Positions 15,093 through 24,428 of a stretch of 40,049 nucleotides of DNA are shown piece after piece. A program made the translations under genes and the position numbers. The stretch's first letter is position 1; each line of letters begins with the position of its first letter. The DNA lies in NCBI GenBank assembly GCA_001802645.1, contig MGZJ01000080.1, positions 6,295 to 46,343 of the forward strand, read 5' to 3'. The notes below the pieces were generated by a model. The model did no database searches. It had not been told where the DNA came from and saw only the letters and a list, made by a program, of their open reading frames with translations. The stretch comes from Geobacteraceae bacterium GWC2_53_11 (GTDB lineage Bacteria > Desulfobacterota > Desulfuromonadia > Geobacterales > Pseudopelobacteraceae).

Positions 15093-17084
15093 TTATTTGA
15101 AAATGAAGTAGCCAAGCATTACAACGACACCAAGCGCCATTGAAAAAGCGTAGTTATAGATGTATCCGGACTGCATGTAGCGGAAAATCCCGCTGAAGCC
15201 CATAACTGTGTTTGCCACACCGTTAACAACGCCATCGACAATCAGGACGTCAAACCCTTTCCAGAGAAACTGACCGAACGCCTTACAAGGGTTCACAAAC
15301 AGGTAGTCGTAGATTTCATCTACGTACCATTTATTGAAGACAGCGCGATGCAGCGTCGGGAACGTAGCAACAAACCGGCCGGGCAATGATTTGTTTTTAA
15401 CATACATGGTCGCAGCAATCATGATGCCGATTACTGCTATTACGGTTGACAGTATCATCAGTGTCCATTCAACGGAATGACTTGGATGAGCACCATGATG
15501 AGCATATTGAGTACTATACTCATGTGCCGTTTCGAATACCGGCTCCAGCCAGTGTTCAAAATGATTGAGACCACCAAGTATTTTAGGAACTCCAATAAAA
15601 CCGCCTACCGCTGCAAGTGCACCCAGCACCATCAGAGGAATGGTAATAACCAGTGGCGATTCGTGCAGATAGCTTTTTGCAGTGGGATTGATACGGCAAT
15701 CACCAAAGAATGTCATGAATACCAGACGCCACATGTAGAATGCGGTAAAACATGCCGCAACAGCACCAATTCCCCACAGATAGATATTCACATTACCGTG
15801 AAACTGGTTGCTGAATGCCATCCAGAGAATTTCATCCTTTGAAAAGAAGCCGGACAGTGGTGGAATACCGGATATTGCGATAGTCGATACGGCAAAAGTG
15901 ATAAAGGTTATCGGCATTGCCTTGCGCAGGCCACCCATGTTACGCATATCCTGCGCGTCATCGTGGGAGTGGATTTTATGAAGGGCATGATGCATGGAAT
16001 GAATAACGGATCCTGAACCAAGGAACAGACAAGCCTTGAAGAAGGCATGTGTCATCAGGTGGAAGATGCCGGCACTGAATGCGCCAACTCCCATTGCCAA
16101 AAACATGAATCCAAGCTGCGAAACTGTTGAGTAAGCAAGAACACGTTTAATGTCATTCTGAGCTGTGCCAATGGTGGCAGCAAAAATTGCGGTAGCAGCT
16201 CCAACCACGGCGATGACCAGTAATGTGTCTGGGGATTTGGCAAAAACGAAGCTCATTCTGCCAATCATATAAACGCCGGCAGTTACCATGGTTGCAGCGT
16301 GGATAAGGGCGGAAACGGGAGTCGGGCCTTCCATTGCGTCAGGCAGCCAGGTAAAGAGCGGAAGCTGGGCAGACTTGCCGGTCGCTCCGACAAAAAAGCA
16401 AAGTGTTGCTACGGTTACAACCCCGCCATAAGGAAGAAGGTGCGATGCAGCTTTAATTTCAACGAAATTGATTGTCCAGATATTATGATTACTGCCAAAC
16501 CACCAGTAAAGGGTAAACAGACCGAGCAAAAATCCGAAGTCACCAACACGGTTCATGACAAACGCTTTTTTCGCGGCGTCACCGGCAGATTTTTTGTGGA
16601 AGTAATAACCGATCAGCAGGTACGAGCAAAGACCTACACCTTCCCAGCCGATAAACATTACCAGCATATTGCTGCCAAGAACCAGCAAAAGCATCGACAT
16701 ACAGAAGAGGTTCAAATAGGCAAAAAAACGGTAAAATCCTTCTTCGCCATGCATGTAACCGATCGAATAAAGATGAATGAGAGAGCCGACACCGGTAACA
16801 ACCATGATCATTACACACGAAAGCGGGTCGAGCAGGAAAGCCATATCGGCTTTAAAATTGCCGGAGTGGATCCATGGGAAAAGCACTTTTTCAAATACTC
16901 TCTGCTCCGCTGGCAGACCGATCATCTGCATGAGTATCAAACACGATACCACAAATGAAGCAAATATTGCCAAAGTGCCTATGGCGCCGATAACAGCTTC
17001 ATTTTTTATCTTTTTCCCGAACAAACCATTGATCAGAAATCCAATGAGCGGGAAAAGTGGTATTAGCCATACGTTGTCAAACAT
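15093..17084 (-). CDS. nuoL: NADH-quinone oxidoreductase subunit L
   Basis: The 663-residue largest membrane subunit of complex I has an antiporter-like core with GWEGVGLCSYLLIGYY, TGKSAQLPLFTWLPDAMEGPTPVSALIHAATMV, and KRVLAYSTVSQLGFMFLA. A long C-terminal portion should form the lateral amphipathic helix HL and the final anchor helix (GVVVMLGYFIF at the end). It carries the distal proton pathway. AAAAGGAG precedes the start, and nuoK lies 55 bases upstream. Nothing in the key motifs is missing. Confidence 0.96.
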   Translation of the reverse strand: MFDNVWLIPLFPLIGFLINGLFGKKIKNEAVIGAIGTLAIFASFVVSCLILMQMIGLPAEQRVFEKVLFPWIHSGNFKADMAFLLDPLSCVMIMVVTGVGSLIHLYSIGYMHGEEGFYRFFAYLNLFCMSMLLLVLGSNMLVMFIGWEGVGLCSYLLIGYYFHKKSAGDAAKKAFVMNRVGDFGFLLGLFTLYWWFGSNHNIWTINFVEIKAASHLLPYGGVVTVATLCFFVGATGKSAQLPLFTWLPDAMEGPTPVSALIHAATMVTAGVYMIGRMSFVFAKSPDTLLVIAVVGAATAIFAATIGTAQNDIKRVLAYSTVSQLGFMFLAMGVGAFSAGIFHLMTHAFFKACLFLGSGSVIHSMHHALHKIHSHDDAQDMRNMGGLRKAMPITFITFAVSTIAISGIPPLSGFFSKDEILWMAFSNQFHGNVNIYLWGIGAVAACFTAFYMWRLVFMTFFGDCRINPTAKSYLHESPLVITIPLMVLGALAAVGGFIGVPKILGGLNHFEHWLEPVFETAHEYSTQYAHHGAHPSHSVEWTLMILSTVIAVIGIMIAATMYVKNKSLPGRFVATFPTLHRAVFNKWYVDEIYDYLFVNPCKAFGQFLWKGFDVLIVDGVVNGVANTVMGFSGIFRYMQSGYIYNYAFSMALGVVVMLGYFIFK

Positions 17085-17139
17085 GTAAGACTCCTTTTAT
17101 GCAATCGTTAAACGTTGTCGTATAGGTGATGACTGCTTT

Positions 17140-17442
17140 CTACCACTTCATCAGATTGACGTCTTCTACATCTATCGACTCTTTATTATTAAAGAAGGCA
17201 ATAATCAGTGCCAAGCCGACTGCTGCCTCGGCAGCCGCAACAGTCATTATGAAAAAGACGAATATCTGTCCATCAAGATTTCCGAGATAACGTGAAAAGG
17301 CGACAAAAGTAAGGTTGACAGCATTAAGCATCAATTCGATGCTCATAAACATTACAATCACGTTTTTTCTGGTAAGAACGCCAATTGTACCGATTGCAAA
17401 GAGTATGGCGCTTACGATGAGATAGCTGTTCAGGTTTTCCAT
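17140..17442 (-). CDS. nuoK: NADH-quinone oxidoreductase subunit K
   Basis: This 100-residue subunit has three transmembrane helices. The membrane glutamate in the [13 protein letters not shown] segment (helix 2) and a second one in [12 protein letters not shown] (helix 3) are the two conserved acids that take part in proton transfer. AAGAGGG lies just upstream of its ATG, and it follows nuoJ after 13 bases. Size and motifs are standard. Confidence 0.96.
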   Translation of the reverse strand: MENLNSYLIVSAILFAIGTIGVLTRKNVIVMFMSIELMLNAVNLTFVAFSRYLGNLDGQIFVFFIMTVAAAEAAVGLALIIAFFNNKESIDVEDVNLMKW

Positions 17443-17455
17443 GAATATATCCCTC

Positions 17456-17959
17456 TTATATTTTTTTCTTGGCCAGGATGACCGCGCCGATAATCGCTAC
17501 TAACAACAATATTGAAGTGATTTCAAATGGCAGCAGAAAGTTGGTAAACATCTCTCTACCAACCAGCTCAGTGTGGCCGATACTCCTGAGCATTTCACCA
17601 CTATATGGGCCTGTAGGGAGAGCGGCACGGCTTTTAACCAGAACAAATATGGTATTAAGCAAGGTAAAGAAGCCAATTATGGAGCCAAGTACAAGTTTGT
17701 GTGAATGTTTTTTTGATGAATCAACACGGATGTTCAGCAGCATTATGGTGAATACAATAAGAACCATAATTGCGCCTGCATAAACCATCACTTGAACTGC
17801 AGCCATGAATGGCGCATCGAGCATAACGTAATACGTGGCCAGGCAGAAAAAGGTCATTATGAGTGACAGCGCACTATTGATCGGATTCTTGCAGGTTATC
17901 ACCAGAATCGCCGATACAATTGCCACTAGCGTTATGATCAGGAAGAAGAGGGTTTCCAT
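17456..17959 (-). CDS. nuoJ: NADH-quinone oxidoreductase subunit J
   Basis: This 167-residue subunit has five hydrophobic helices. The conserved helix with [24 protein letters not shown], which carries the pi-bulge important for coupling in complex I, is present at about residues 52-75. AAAGGAG precedes the start. The gene is 14 bases downstream of nuoI and 13 bases upstream of nuoK. Confidence 0.95.
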   Translation of the reverse strand: METLFFLIITLVAIVSAILVITCKNPINSALSLIMTFFCLATYYVMLDAPFMAAVQVMVYAGAIMVLIVFTIMLLNIRVDSSKKHSHKLVLGSIIGFFTLLNTIFVLVKSRAALPTGPYSGEMLRSIGHTELVGREMFTNFLLPFEITSILLLVAIIGAVILAKKKI

Positions 17960-17973
17960 TCACTGCTCCTTTA

Positions 17974-18375
17974 TTACTTTTCTAAGAGACGTTCTTTGGT
18001 GTAAAGGAAGTCGCTACGTTTGTAGTTTGCCAATTCGAACTCACCGGTCATCTTGAGAGCATCAACCGGGCAGGCTTCAACACAATATCCGCAAAAAATA
18101 CAGCGCAGCATGTCAATCTCATATACTGATGCAAACTTGTCGTGGTTTGCATCCTCGCCCGCTTCAACCCTGATGCACTTTGCAGGGCAGACTGTCGGAC
18201 AGAGATAACACGCCACGCATTTTGCTTTACTGTGTGAAACTTTGAGGCCATGCAGACCGCGATAACGCTCTGCCACCTTTGGTCGTTCAGTCGGATACTG
18301 CAACGTAACCGGCTTCATGAACATGTGCTTAAATGTAATTTTCATACCGTTTATAATCGGTGTAATCGGATTCAT
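17974..18375 (-). CDS. nuoI: NADH-quinone oxidoreductase subunit I
   Basis: This 133-residue peripheral subunit holds two [4Fe-4S] clusters (N6a and N6b). The ligands are C53, C56, C59 and C102 for one cluster, with C63, C92, C95 and C98 for the other, in CVACYLCPTVCP and CIFCGYCVEACP. C67 is an additional cysteine. It is shorter than the roughly 180 residues of E. coli NuoI, lacking most of the C-terminal extension, as in many bacterial complexes. GAGG lies upstream of its ATG. It passes electrons toward NuoB. Confidence 0.95.
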   Translation of the reverse strand: MNPITPIINGMKITFKHMFMKPVTLQYPTERPKVAERYRGLHGLKVSHSKAKCVACYLCPTVCPAKCIRVEAGEDANHDKFASVYEIDMLRCIFCGYCVEACPVDALKMTGEFELANYKRSDFLYTKERLLEK

Positions 18376-18421
18376 GTGTCTGTCCTCGTCTTTGAAATTA
18401 CGTTACTCATTCAGCGTGCTG

Positions 18422-19486
18422 TTAAATAAAGTAGCCGATGATTCCTGTAACAACTATATTTACAAGTGCCAGTGGAATAAATACCTTCCAACCCAGATGC
18501 ATTAGCTGATCATAACGGTATCGTGGCAATGTTGCGCGAATCCACATGCAGACAAACATCAGGAAGTATACTTTCGCAATAAAATATACAGGTCCGAGGA
18601 TTGGCATTGCTGCAGTGAGCGGTCCGTTCCAGCCGCCAAGGAACAGTGTGACGGTCAGTGCGCAGACTGTTACCATGTTTGCATATTCAGCCATGAAGAA
18701 CATTGCGTATTTCATTGAAGAATATTCTGTACAGAAACCGGATACCAACTCCGTCTCCGCCTCAGGCAAGTCAAACGGGGTACGATTGATTTCTGCAAGC
18801 GAACAGACAAAGAACATGAATGCTGCCAGAGGTTGCTTAACGATAAACCATTCAAAACCGCCCCAACCGGACTGAAGTTCAACGATTTTATTAAGAGACA
18901 GTGTACCGGAGAGCATAAACACAGCGATAATCGATAATCCAGCTGCAAGCTCATACGAAATCATCTGGGCAGAAGCACGCAATCCGCCCATGAGAGAGTA
19001 TTTGCTGTTTGACGCCCACCCGGCGAGTACGATTCCATAAACTCCCAGTGATGACATGGCAAGAATGTACAGAACGCCAACATTGACATCAAACACCTGT
19101 CCAGATGCCGTATCGTAGTAGGCAGCAATCTGTAGCGGAATCTTATAACCGGCTACCTCAATAATTCCGCCAAAAGGGATTACAGCAAACGTAATAAAAG
19201 CCGGTATGAGAGCAATCAGCGGCGCGACCAGGAAAGCAAAGGTGCTTGCTTGAGCAGGGATGATCTCTTCTTTGAAGAAGAGCTTTACCCCATCGGCAAT
19301 CGGCTGAAGCAGGCCGTGCCAGCCAGTACGCATTGGTCCCAGACGAACCTGCATATGACCGATGATTTTACGTTCGGCATACGTGGCGTATGCCACGGTC
19401 AGCAACACAAAGACAAAAGCCACCAGGACCTTGGCAACCATGGCGATGTAATACATCAGCGGCAGTCCTAATATCTCGATTCCCAT
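18422..19486 (-). CDS. nuoH: NADH-quinone oxidoreductase subunit H
   Basis: The 354-residue membrane subunit lines the quinone chamber where the peripheral arm meets the membrane arm. AERKIIGHMQVRLGPMRTGWHGLLQPIADGVKLFFKEE (residues 32-69) and the acidic loop RTPFDLPEAETELVSGF are the hallmark segments. Eight or more helices are visible. GAGGGTCAG sits directly upstream of the start. It follows nuoG after about 60 bases. Confidence 0.96.
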   Translation of the reverse strand: MGIEILGLPLMYYIAMVAKVLVAFVFVLLTVAYATYAERKIIGHMQVRLGPMRTGWHGLLQPIADGVKLFFKEEIIPAQASTFAFLVAPLIALIPAFITFAVIPFGGIIEVAGYKIPLQIAAYYDTASGQVFDVNVGVLYILAMSSLGVYGIVLAGWASNSKYSLMGGLRASAQMISYELAAGLSIIAVFMLSGTLSLNKIVELQSGWGGFEWFIVKQPLAAFMFFVCSLAEINRTPFDLPEAETELVSGFCTEYSSMKYAMFFMAEYANMVTVCALTVTLFLGGWNGPLTAAMPILGPVYFIAKVYFLMFVCMWIRATLPRYRYDQLMHLGWKVFIPLALVNIVVTGIIGYFI

Positions 19487-19548
19487 CTGACCCTCTTTCT
19501 ATGCTTGTATGAAATTTGTTATTTTGTGCAGTTACGGAAAATACAGTA

Positions 19549-22023
19549 TTACTTTGCGACTGAAACGAGCGTAACAGGTGCCCCACTCCAAATTGTGTTA
19601 ATGGGGGCAGCAGTAAAATGATATGGAGCAAATGCAACGCCAACGGGCATACGGGGAGTGACTTTAGCCTTGAGTTGCATACTACCTTCAGCAGAGGAAA
19701 CGGTAACCAGATCGTTTTCTGCAATTTTATACGTAGATGCATCAGCGCGTGACAGTTCAATATACCCTTCAGGGCAGACATGCATTGGACCTTCACCGTA
19801 TTGTGACTGTGTACCGCTGTGATACAGAGCACTGCCGGTCACCAGAGCAAGCTTACCCGCCTCAGCTGCAACAGAAGCTGTGGCCTGTGGGACAACAAAT
19901 GCAGGTTTCATTGAAACAGCGGCGAAAGCGCCTTCACTTTTCAGGGATTCGTGACTCATGCCGGTGTAGCCGGGAGTAGTTGCCGCAATTTCACCAAAAA
20001 GTACTGCTGGTGTCGATGAAGACTGACCACCAAGTTTAACGATCAAATCAGAGAACACTTCAAAATCAGTCTTAAGCTGAGAGTTCTTGCTTATCGCAGG
20101 TTTTACGTACTGGACACGGCGGTCGGCACTGGTAAACGTACCTGTTTTTTCGGCAAACGAGCAAACGGGCAGAACAACATCCGCCATGGCAGCCGTTTCA
20201 GTAAGGAATAACTCTGTTACGATCAGGAATTCGACAGCTTCAAGAGCTTTCTTGACCTTGGAGCGATTCGGATAGGACGTCAGTGGATTTTCTCCAGCTA
20301 CAAAAAGAGTCTTGACAGTACCATCGGTACAAGCATCAAGAATCTGCAGGCCATTCAAACCGCCATTTTGAGCATAAAAGCCCATATCGACAGCACCCTG
20401 GCTGTTATTCTTTTCGGAAAGGCAAAGAACCCCACACCCCTCTTTACCATACTTACCGGTCAGAATAGCCAGGTTTGCAACCGCACTTGCCAGATCAGCA
20501 TTGTGGCCGGTGTACGCCTGACCAACCGGGAAGATAATCATTGCTTTCTCGGCAGATGCATAATCCGTAGCAAGTTTCTTGATATCTGCCGCAGTTAAAC
20601 CGCACTGAGCAGCAACCACTTCGGCAGAAAAAGCGGATAACGCCTTCTCAAGTTCTGCATAACCGGGCACTGACGCCGCATGAGTGTTAACGAGTTTCTC
20701 ATCAATAATTGTCTTGGCAATGGCATTCAGTACGGCGACTTCACTTCCTGGGAGGTGAACCAGAGTCTGAGCATGTGGCAACTTAGAAAGTTTGCCGCGC
20801 TTGTCAGACAGTACAGAGAGCTTCACGCCCTTATTTTTGACAGCCATATTTACTTCGAAGCCAACGACCGGATGAGTTTCATAGGAATCTGTTTTTATGA
20901 CCAGAAGCAGGTCACTCTTCTGAATATCAAGAATACTGGCCGAAGAAGCGCTTGTACCGAAACTGCGGGCAAAACCTTCCGTCAATGCGGCATGAGCGTA
21001 ACCGGCAGCATGATCAAAGTTTTTCGTACCGACGCTATCCAGCAATAGTTTTTTGAATACGACAAGTTCTTCGTTGGTTAAACGCGGAGTAGCCAGAGCA
21101 GCAACGGCACTGCCACCTTTAAGACGCCCTGCGACAAGTTCAAGGGCTTCATCCCAGGTTGACTCTGTCAGAGTGCCGTTTTTTCGTATCAGCGGTTTGG
21201 TTAGGCGCTTGTCGCTATTGATAAACTGATAACCAAACCTGCCGCGAACGCATAGTTGCCCTTTATGGAAACCTTGGTTTTCATCGTAGACAGTAGTGAG
21301 AACTTTGTTGTCCTTAACGCCCAGAGTCAGATTGCACCCGGTTCCGCAATAGCCGCAGACGGAATTATGCTTGGTCAGCGCCCAGAAACGAGACTTGAAC
21401 TTGAAGGGACGTGCCAGCAACGATCCAACCGGACAGACCGATATACATGAGCCACAGAACTCACAATCAAGTTTTTTCTCGAATTCACAACCGATCTTGG
21501 TTTCAATGCCACGATCAATAAATGTCAATGCCCCGTAACTGACTATTTCATCACAAATACGGACGCACTTGCCGCACAGAACGCAACGATTCATATCGCG
21601 TTCTATCAGCGGATTATTATAATCAATTTCGTGCTGGAATTTTAAATCGGAGAAACGGTTACTGTCGACCTTGTAGTCATACGTCAGGTTCTGCAGATCA
21701 CAATCTCCCGCTTTGTCACAAACCGGACAATCCAACGGGTGATTAAGCAGAAGCAACTCTAAAACAAGCTCGCGAGCTTTGATAATTTCCGGGGTGGCCG
21801 TACGAATAATCATCCCCTCGGTTATCGGAGTCGTACAGGCGGGGATTTGACGTCCCTTCATCTGCTCTACCTCGACCAGACACATGCGGCATGCACCAAA
21901 AGGCTTCAGCTTTTTGTCGTGGCACAGGATAGGGATTTTGATGCCGTTTAACTTGGCAGCGTCATAAATTGTAGAGTCTTTGGGTGCGGTGACTTGCTTG
22001 TCGTCAATTATAAGATTAACCAT
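19549..22023 (-). CDS. nuoG: NADH-quinone oxidoreductase subunit G
   Basis: This 824-residue subunit carries most of the iron-sulfur clusters of the peripheral arm. The [2Fe-2S] site is C34, C45, C48 and C63. The H95-C99-C102-C108 set matches cluster N5. Two ferredoxin-type quartets are C147/C150/C153/C157 and C187/C190/C193/C197. C223, C226, C230 and C258 form the extra N7-type site at the head of a molybdopterin-oxidoreductase-like domain. The rest is that domain without evidence of bound molybdenum. The conserved-type second ferredoxin quartet (187-197) is a feature of the longer NuoG/HydA-like forms, not of E. coli. GAGG lies six bases before the ATG. Confidence 0.95.
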   Translation of the reverse strand: MVNLIIDDKQVTAPKDSTIYDAAKLNGIKIPILCHDKKLKPFGACRMCLVEVEQMKGRQIPACTTPITEGMIIRTATPEIIKARELVLELLLLNHPLDCPVCDKAGDCDLQNLTYDYKVDSNRFSDLKFQHEIDYNNPLIERDMNRCVLCGKCVRICDEIVSYGALTFIDRGIETKIGCEFEKKLDCEFCGSCISVCPVGSLLARPFKFKSRFWALTKHNSVCGYCGTGCNLTLGVKDNKVLTTVYDENQGFHKGQLCVRGRFGYQFINSDKRLTKPLIRKNGTLTESTWDEALELVAGRLKGGSAVAALATPRLTNEELVVFKKLLLDSVGTKNFDHAAGYAHAALTEGFARSFGTSASSASILDIQKSDLLLVIKTDSYETHPVVGFEVNMAVKNKGVKLSVLSDKRGKLSKLPHAQTLVHLPGSEVAVLNAIAKTIIDEKLVNTHAASVPGYAELEKALSAFSAEVVAAQCGLTAADIKKLATDYASAEKAMIIFPVGQAYTGHNADLASAVANLAILTGKYGKEGCGVLCLSEKNNSQGAVDMGFYAQNGGLNGLQILDACTDGTVKTLFVAGENPLTSYPNRSKVKKALEAVEFLIVTELFLTETAAMADVVLPVCSFAEKTGTFTSADRRVQYVKPAISKNSQLKTDFEVFSDLIVKLGGQSSSTPAVLFGEIAATTPGYTGMSHESLKSEGAFAAVSMKPAFVVPQATASVAAEAGKLALVTGSALYHSGTQSQYGEGPMHVCPEGYIELSRADASTYKIAENDLVTVSSAEGSMQLKAKVTPRMPVGVAFAPYHFTAAPINTIWSGAPVTLVSVAK

Positions 22024-22071
22024 CTAAAACCTCTGTTCGTGAGTTTAATCATCCGATCCATTAAAGCCGGA

Positions 22072-23859
22072 TTATACGAGGGCCATGAATCGACAAGCGT
22101 CGTAGCATGATTTGCACTTGGTACATTTTTCCTGGTCCAAATAAGCCAGCTGTCCTTTTTCCCAAACAATTGCATCAACCGGGCAGGCCTTTTTACAGGC
22201 ACCACACTTAACGCACTTTTCTTCCGACACAGCCCAGAGCAGCAGGTCTTTGCAGCAATTGGACGGGCATCGTTTGTCATTGATGTGTGCTTCGTATTCA
22301 TCCCGGAAATAATTTATGGTTGAAAGAACCGGATTAGGTGCCGTCTGCCCAAGACCGCAGAGAGAAGCCTTTTTAATCGCCGCTCCAAGATCAAGCAGAG
22401 TTTCGATATCAGATGGTTCACCGCGGCCTTCGGTTATTTTTGTGAGAATATCAAGCATAACCTTGAGGCCAATCCGGCACGGTACGCACTTACCGCAGGA
22501 TTCTGTTCTGGTGAAGGTCAGGAAAAACTTGGCAACGTCAACCATACAGGTTGTTTCGTCCATGACAACCAGACCACCGGAGCCCATCATAGCTCCCGCC
22601 TGAATAAGGGCATTGTAATCGACCAGCGTGTCAAGCAACTGTTCAGGTATACATCCACCGGATGGGCCCCCGGCCTGAACTGCTTTAAACTTGCGGTTAT
22701 TCACAATACCGCCACACACATCGAAAAGGACTTCCCGGACCTTCATACCAGCTGGAACTTCTACCAGACCGGTATGCTTGACCTTGCCGGTAACGGCAAA
22801 GATTTTTGTCCCTTTGGTTGTTTCCGTACCGAGACCTGCATACCAGTCAGAGCCATTGTTGATAATGTGGCGAACATTGGCAAACGTCTCAACGTTATTA
22901 ATATTCGTAGGATGACCCCACAAACCTTTCACTGCCGGGAACGGCGGACGCGGACGGCTCATGCCGCGCTCGCCTTCAATAGATGCCATCAGGGCTGTTT
23001 CCTCGCCACAAACGAAAGCACCAGCGCCCATCTTGATACGCATGTCGAAGTCAAGTCCCCAACCTTGAATGTTCTTACCCAAATAACCCTTTTCATAGCA
23101 AACATCAATGGCATGTTGCAGACGCTGCACAGCAAGCGGGTATTCAGCACGAACATACACATAGCCATAGGTAGCACCAATTGCATAACCGGCAATCTGC
23201 ATACCTTCGATAATGCAGTAGGGGTCACCTTCCAGAATAGATCTGTCCATGAATGCACCAGGGTCGCCCTCATCCGCATTACAGATCAGATATTTGTGAT
23301 CACCAGGCGATGCCTTGCAGAAAGACCATTTCATGCCGGTAGGGAAACCGCCGCCCCCACGACCACGAAGTCCGGATTTCTTTACTTCTTCAATGACCTC
23401 ATCCTGCTTCATTGTTTTGACGCATTTTTCAATAGCCTGAAAACCTTTTGAGTACTCACCCAGGTAAGCATCAAGACTATCCGGATCTATTTCACCACAG
23501 TTACCCATGACAACGCGCATCTGTTTTTCAAGAAAGGTATTGTAATAGGGCTTTGCCTTGCGTTTTTCCATCGTTGTATTGGCAACGATATGCTCCATGA
23601 CAATCTTCTCAACCTCTTCCGGAAGAACGAAGTCATAGGTGACCCGCCCCTGTTCGGGAGTGATGATGTCAACGAGAACGTCATTGGCACAGAGGCCGCG
23701 GCAGCCGGTCTTGATAACATCGCATCGTTTACCGATAGTAGCGGTCAGACCCTGCTCGGTAATTACACGATGAAATTCCGCCTCGACACCCTTTGCGCCG
23801 GCTGAAATACCGCCAGTTCCCTGGCAGATTAGAATCTGAATACCTGAATTGTCGCCCAT
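22072..23859 (-). CDS. nuoF: NADH-quinone oxidoreductase subunit F, long form with extra ferredoxin domain
   Basis: The 595-residue subunit binds FMN and NADH (RGRGGGGFPTGMKW at 165-178, then GAGAFVCGEETALMASIEG) and the N3 [4Fe-4S] cluster (SCGKCVPCRIG plus a later cysteine). It is longer than E. coli NuoF at both ends. Residues 1-100 are a thioredoxin-like [2Fe-2S]-type domain in which C12, C53 and C57 are kept but the second position of the CxxxxC pair is G17. C46 is a possible substitute. Residues 546-595 add two [4Fe-4S] ferredoxin quartets (C549/552/555/559 and C579/582/585/589). This architecture resembles HydB/HndC of bifurcating hydrogenases as well as deltaproteobacterial NuoF. It sits between nuoE and nuoG. 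Confidence 0.95.
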   Translation of the reverse strand: MGDNSGIQILICQGTGGISAGAKGVEAEFHRVITEQGLTATIGKRCDVIKTGCRGLCANDVLVDIITPEQGRVTYDFVLPEEVEKIVMEHIVANTTMEKRKAKPYYNTFLEKQMRVVMGNCGEIDPDSLDAYLGEYSKGFQAIEKCVKTMKQDEVIEEVKKSGLRGRGGGGFPTGMKWSFCKASPGDHKYLICNADEGDPGAFMDRSILEGDPYCIIEGMQIAGYAIGATYGYVYVRAEYPLAVQRLQHAIDVCYEKGYLGKNIQGWGLDFDMRIKMGAGAFVCGEETALMASIEGERGMSRPRPPFPAVKGLWGHPTNINNVETFANVRHIINNGSDWYAGLGTETTKGTKIFAVTGKVKHTGLVEVPAGMKVREVLFDVCGGIVNNRKFKAVQAGGPSGGCIPEQLLDTLVDYNALIQAGAMMGSGGLVVMDETTCMVDVAKFFLTFTRTESCGKCVPCRIGLKVMLDILTKITEGRGEPSDIETLLDLGAAIKKASLCGLGQTAPNPVLSTINYFRDEYEAHINDKRCPSNCCKDLLLWAVSEEKCVKCGACKKACPVDAIVWEKGQLAYLDQEKCTKCKSCYDACRFMALV

Positions 23860-23886
23860 GCGTTGTGTCCTCTAGCGTGAGTCCGC

Positions 23887-24399
23887 TTAATCAAGCGGGA
23901 TTGCAGAATATTTGGCTACGATTTCGTCAACCTTCTGAACTGTCATCTTGCCATATGTATCATCGTTTACCATGGCAAGCGGCGCCATACCACAAGCACC
24001 CAAACAGGCAACTTCTTCAAAGGTGAAGCGCAGGTCTGCACTGGTTTCAGTATGAGCAATGTGTAGAAGATTAAAGAATGTTTCCTTAATCCTTTGTGCA
24101 CCCTGAACGTGACAGGCAGTACCGACGCAGACACGGATAATAAACTTGCCACGTGGCTTGAGGTGAAACTGCGCGTAAAAGGTAAGCACCCCGTAAATCT
24201 GGCTTGGGTATACATTCAAGCGTTCTGCAACATGATCAGCAACAATACGCGGAATGTATCCATAGGCATCCTGGACGCCTTGTAGTACCGGCATCAGATT
24301 GCCTGGCAGATCAATATATTTGTCAATAACCTGGTCGGCCTTAATTAGGTCAACTTCCGGTTCCTGTTCTTCAGCCTGCTGCGCGACAACTTTACTCAT
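23887..24399 (-). CDS. nuoE: NADH-quinone oxidoreductase subunit E
   Basis: This 170-residue thioredoxin-like subunit holds the N1a [2Fe-2S] cluster. All four ligands are present: C91 and C96 in CVGTACHVQG, C132 and C136 in ACLGACG. The start at 24399 is preferred to an ATG nine bases upstream, because AAGGAG is correctly spaced only from 24399. It lies 29 bases downstream of nuoD and about 27 bases before nuoF. Confidence 0.94.
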   Translation of the reverse strand: MSKVVAQQAEEQEPEVDLIKADQVIDKYIDLPGNLMPVLQGVQDAYGYIPRIVADHVAERLNVYPSQIYGVLTFYAQFHLKPRGKFIIRVCVGTACHVQGAQRIKETFFNLLHIAHTETSADLRFTFEEVACLGACGMAPLAMVNDDTYGKMTVQKVDEIVAKYSAIPLD

Positions 24400-24428
24400 G
24401 CGCCCCATCTCCTTTGAATCATGCGGAG

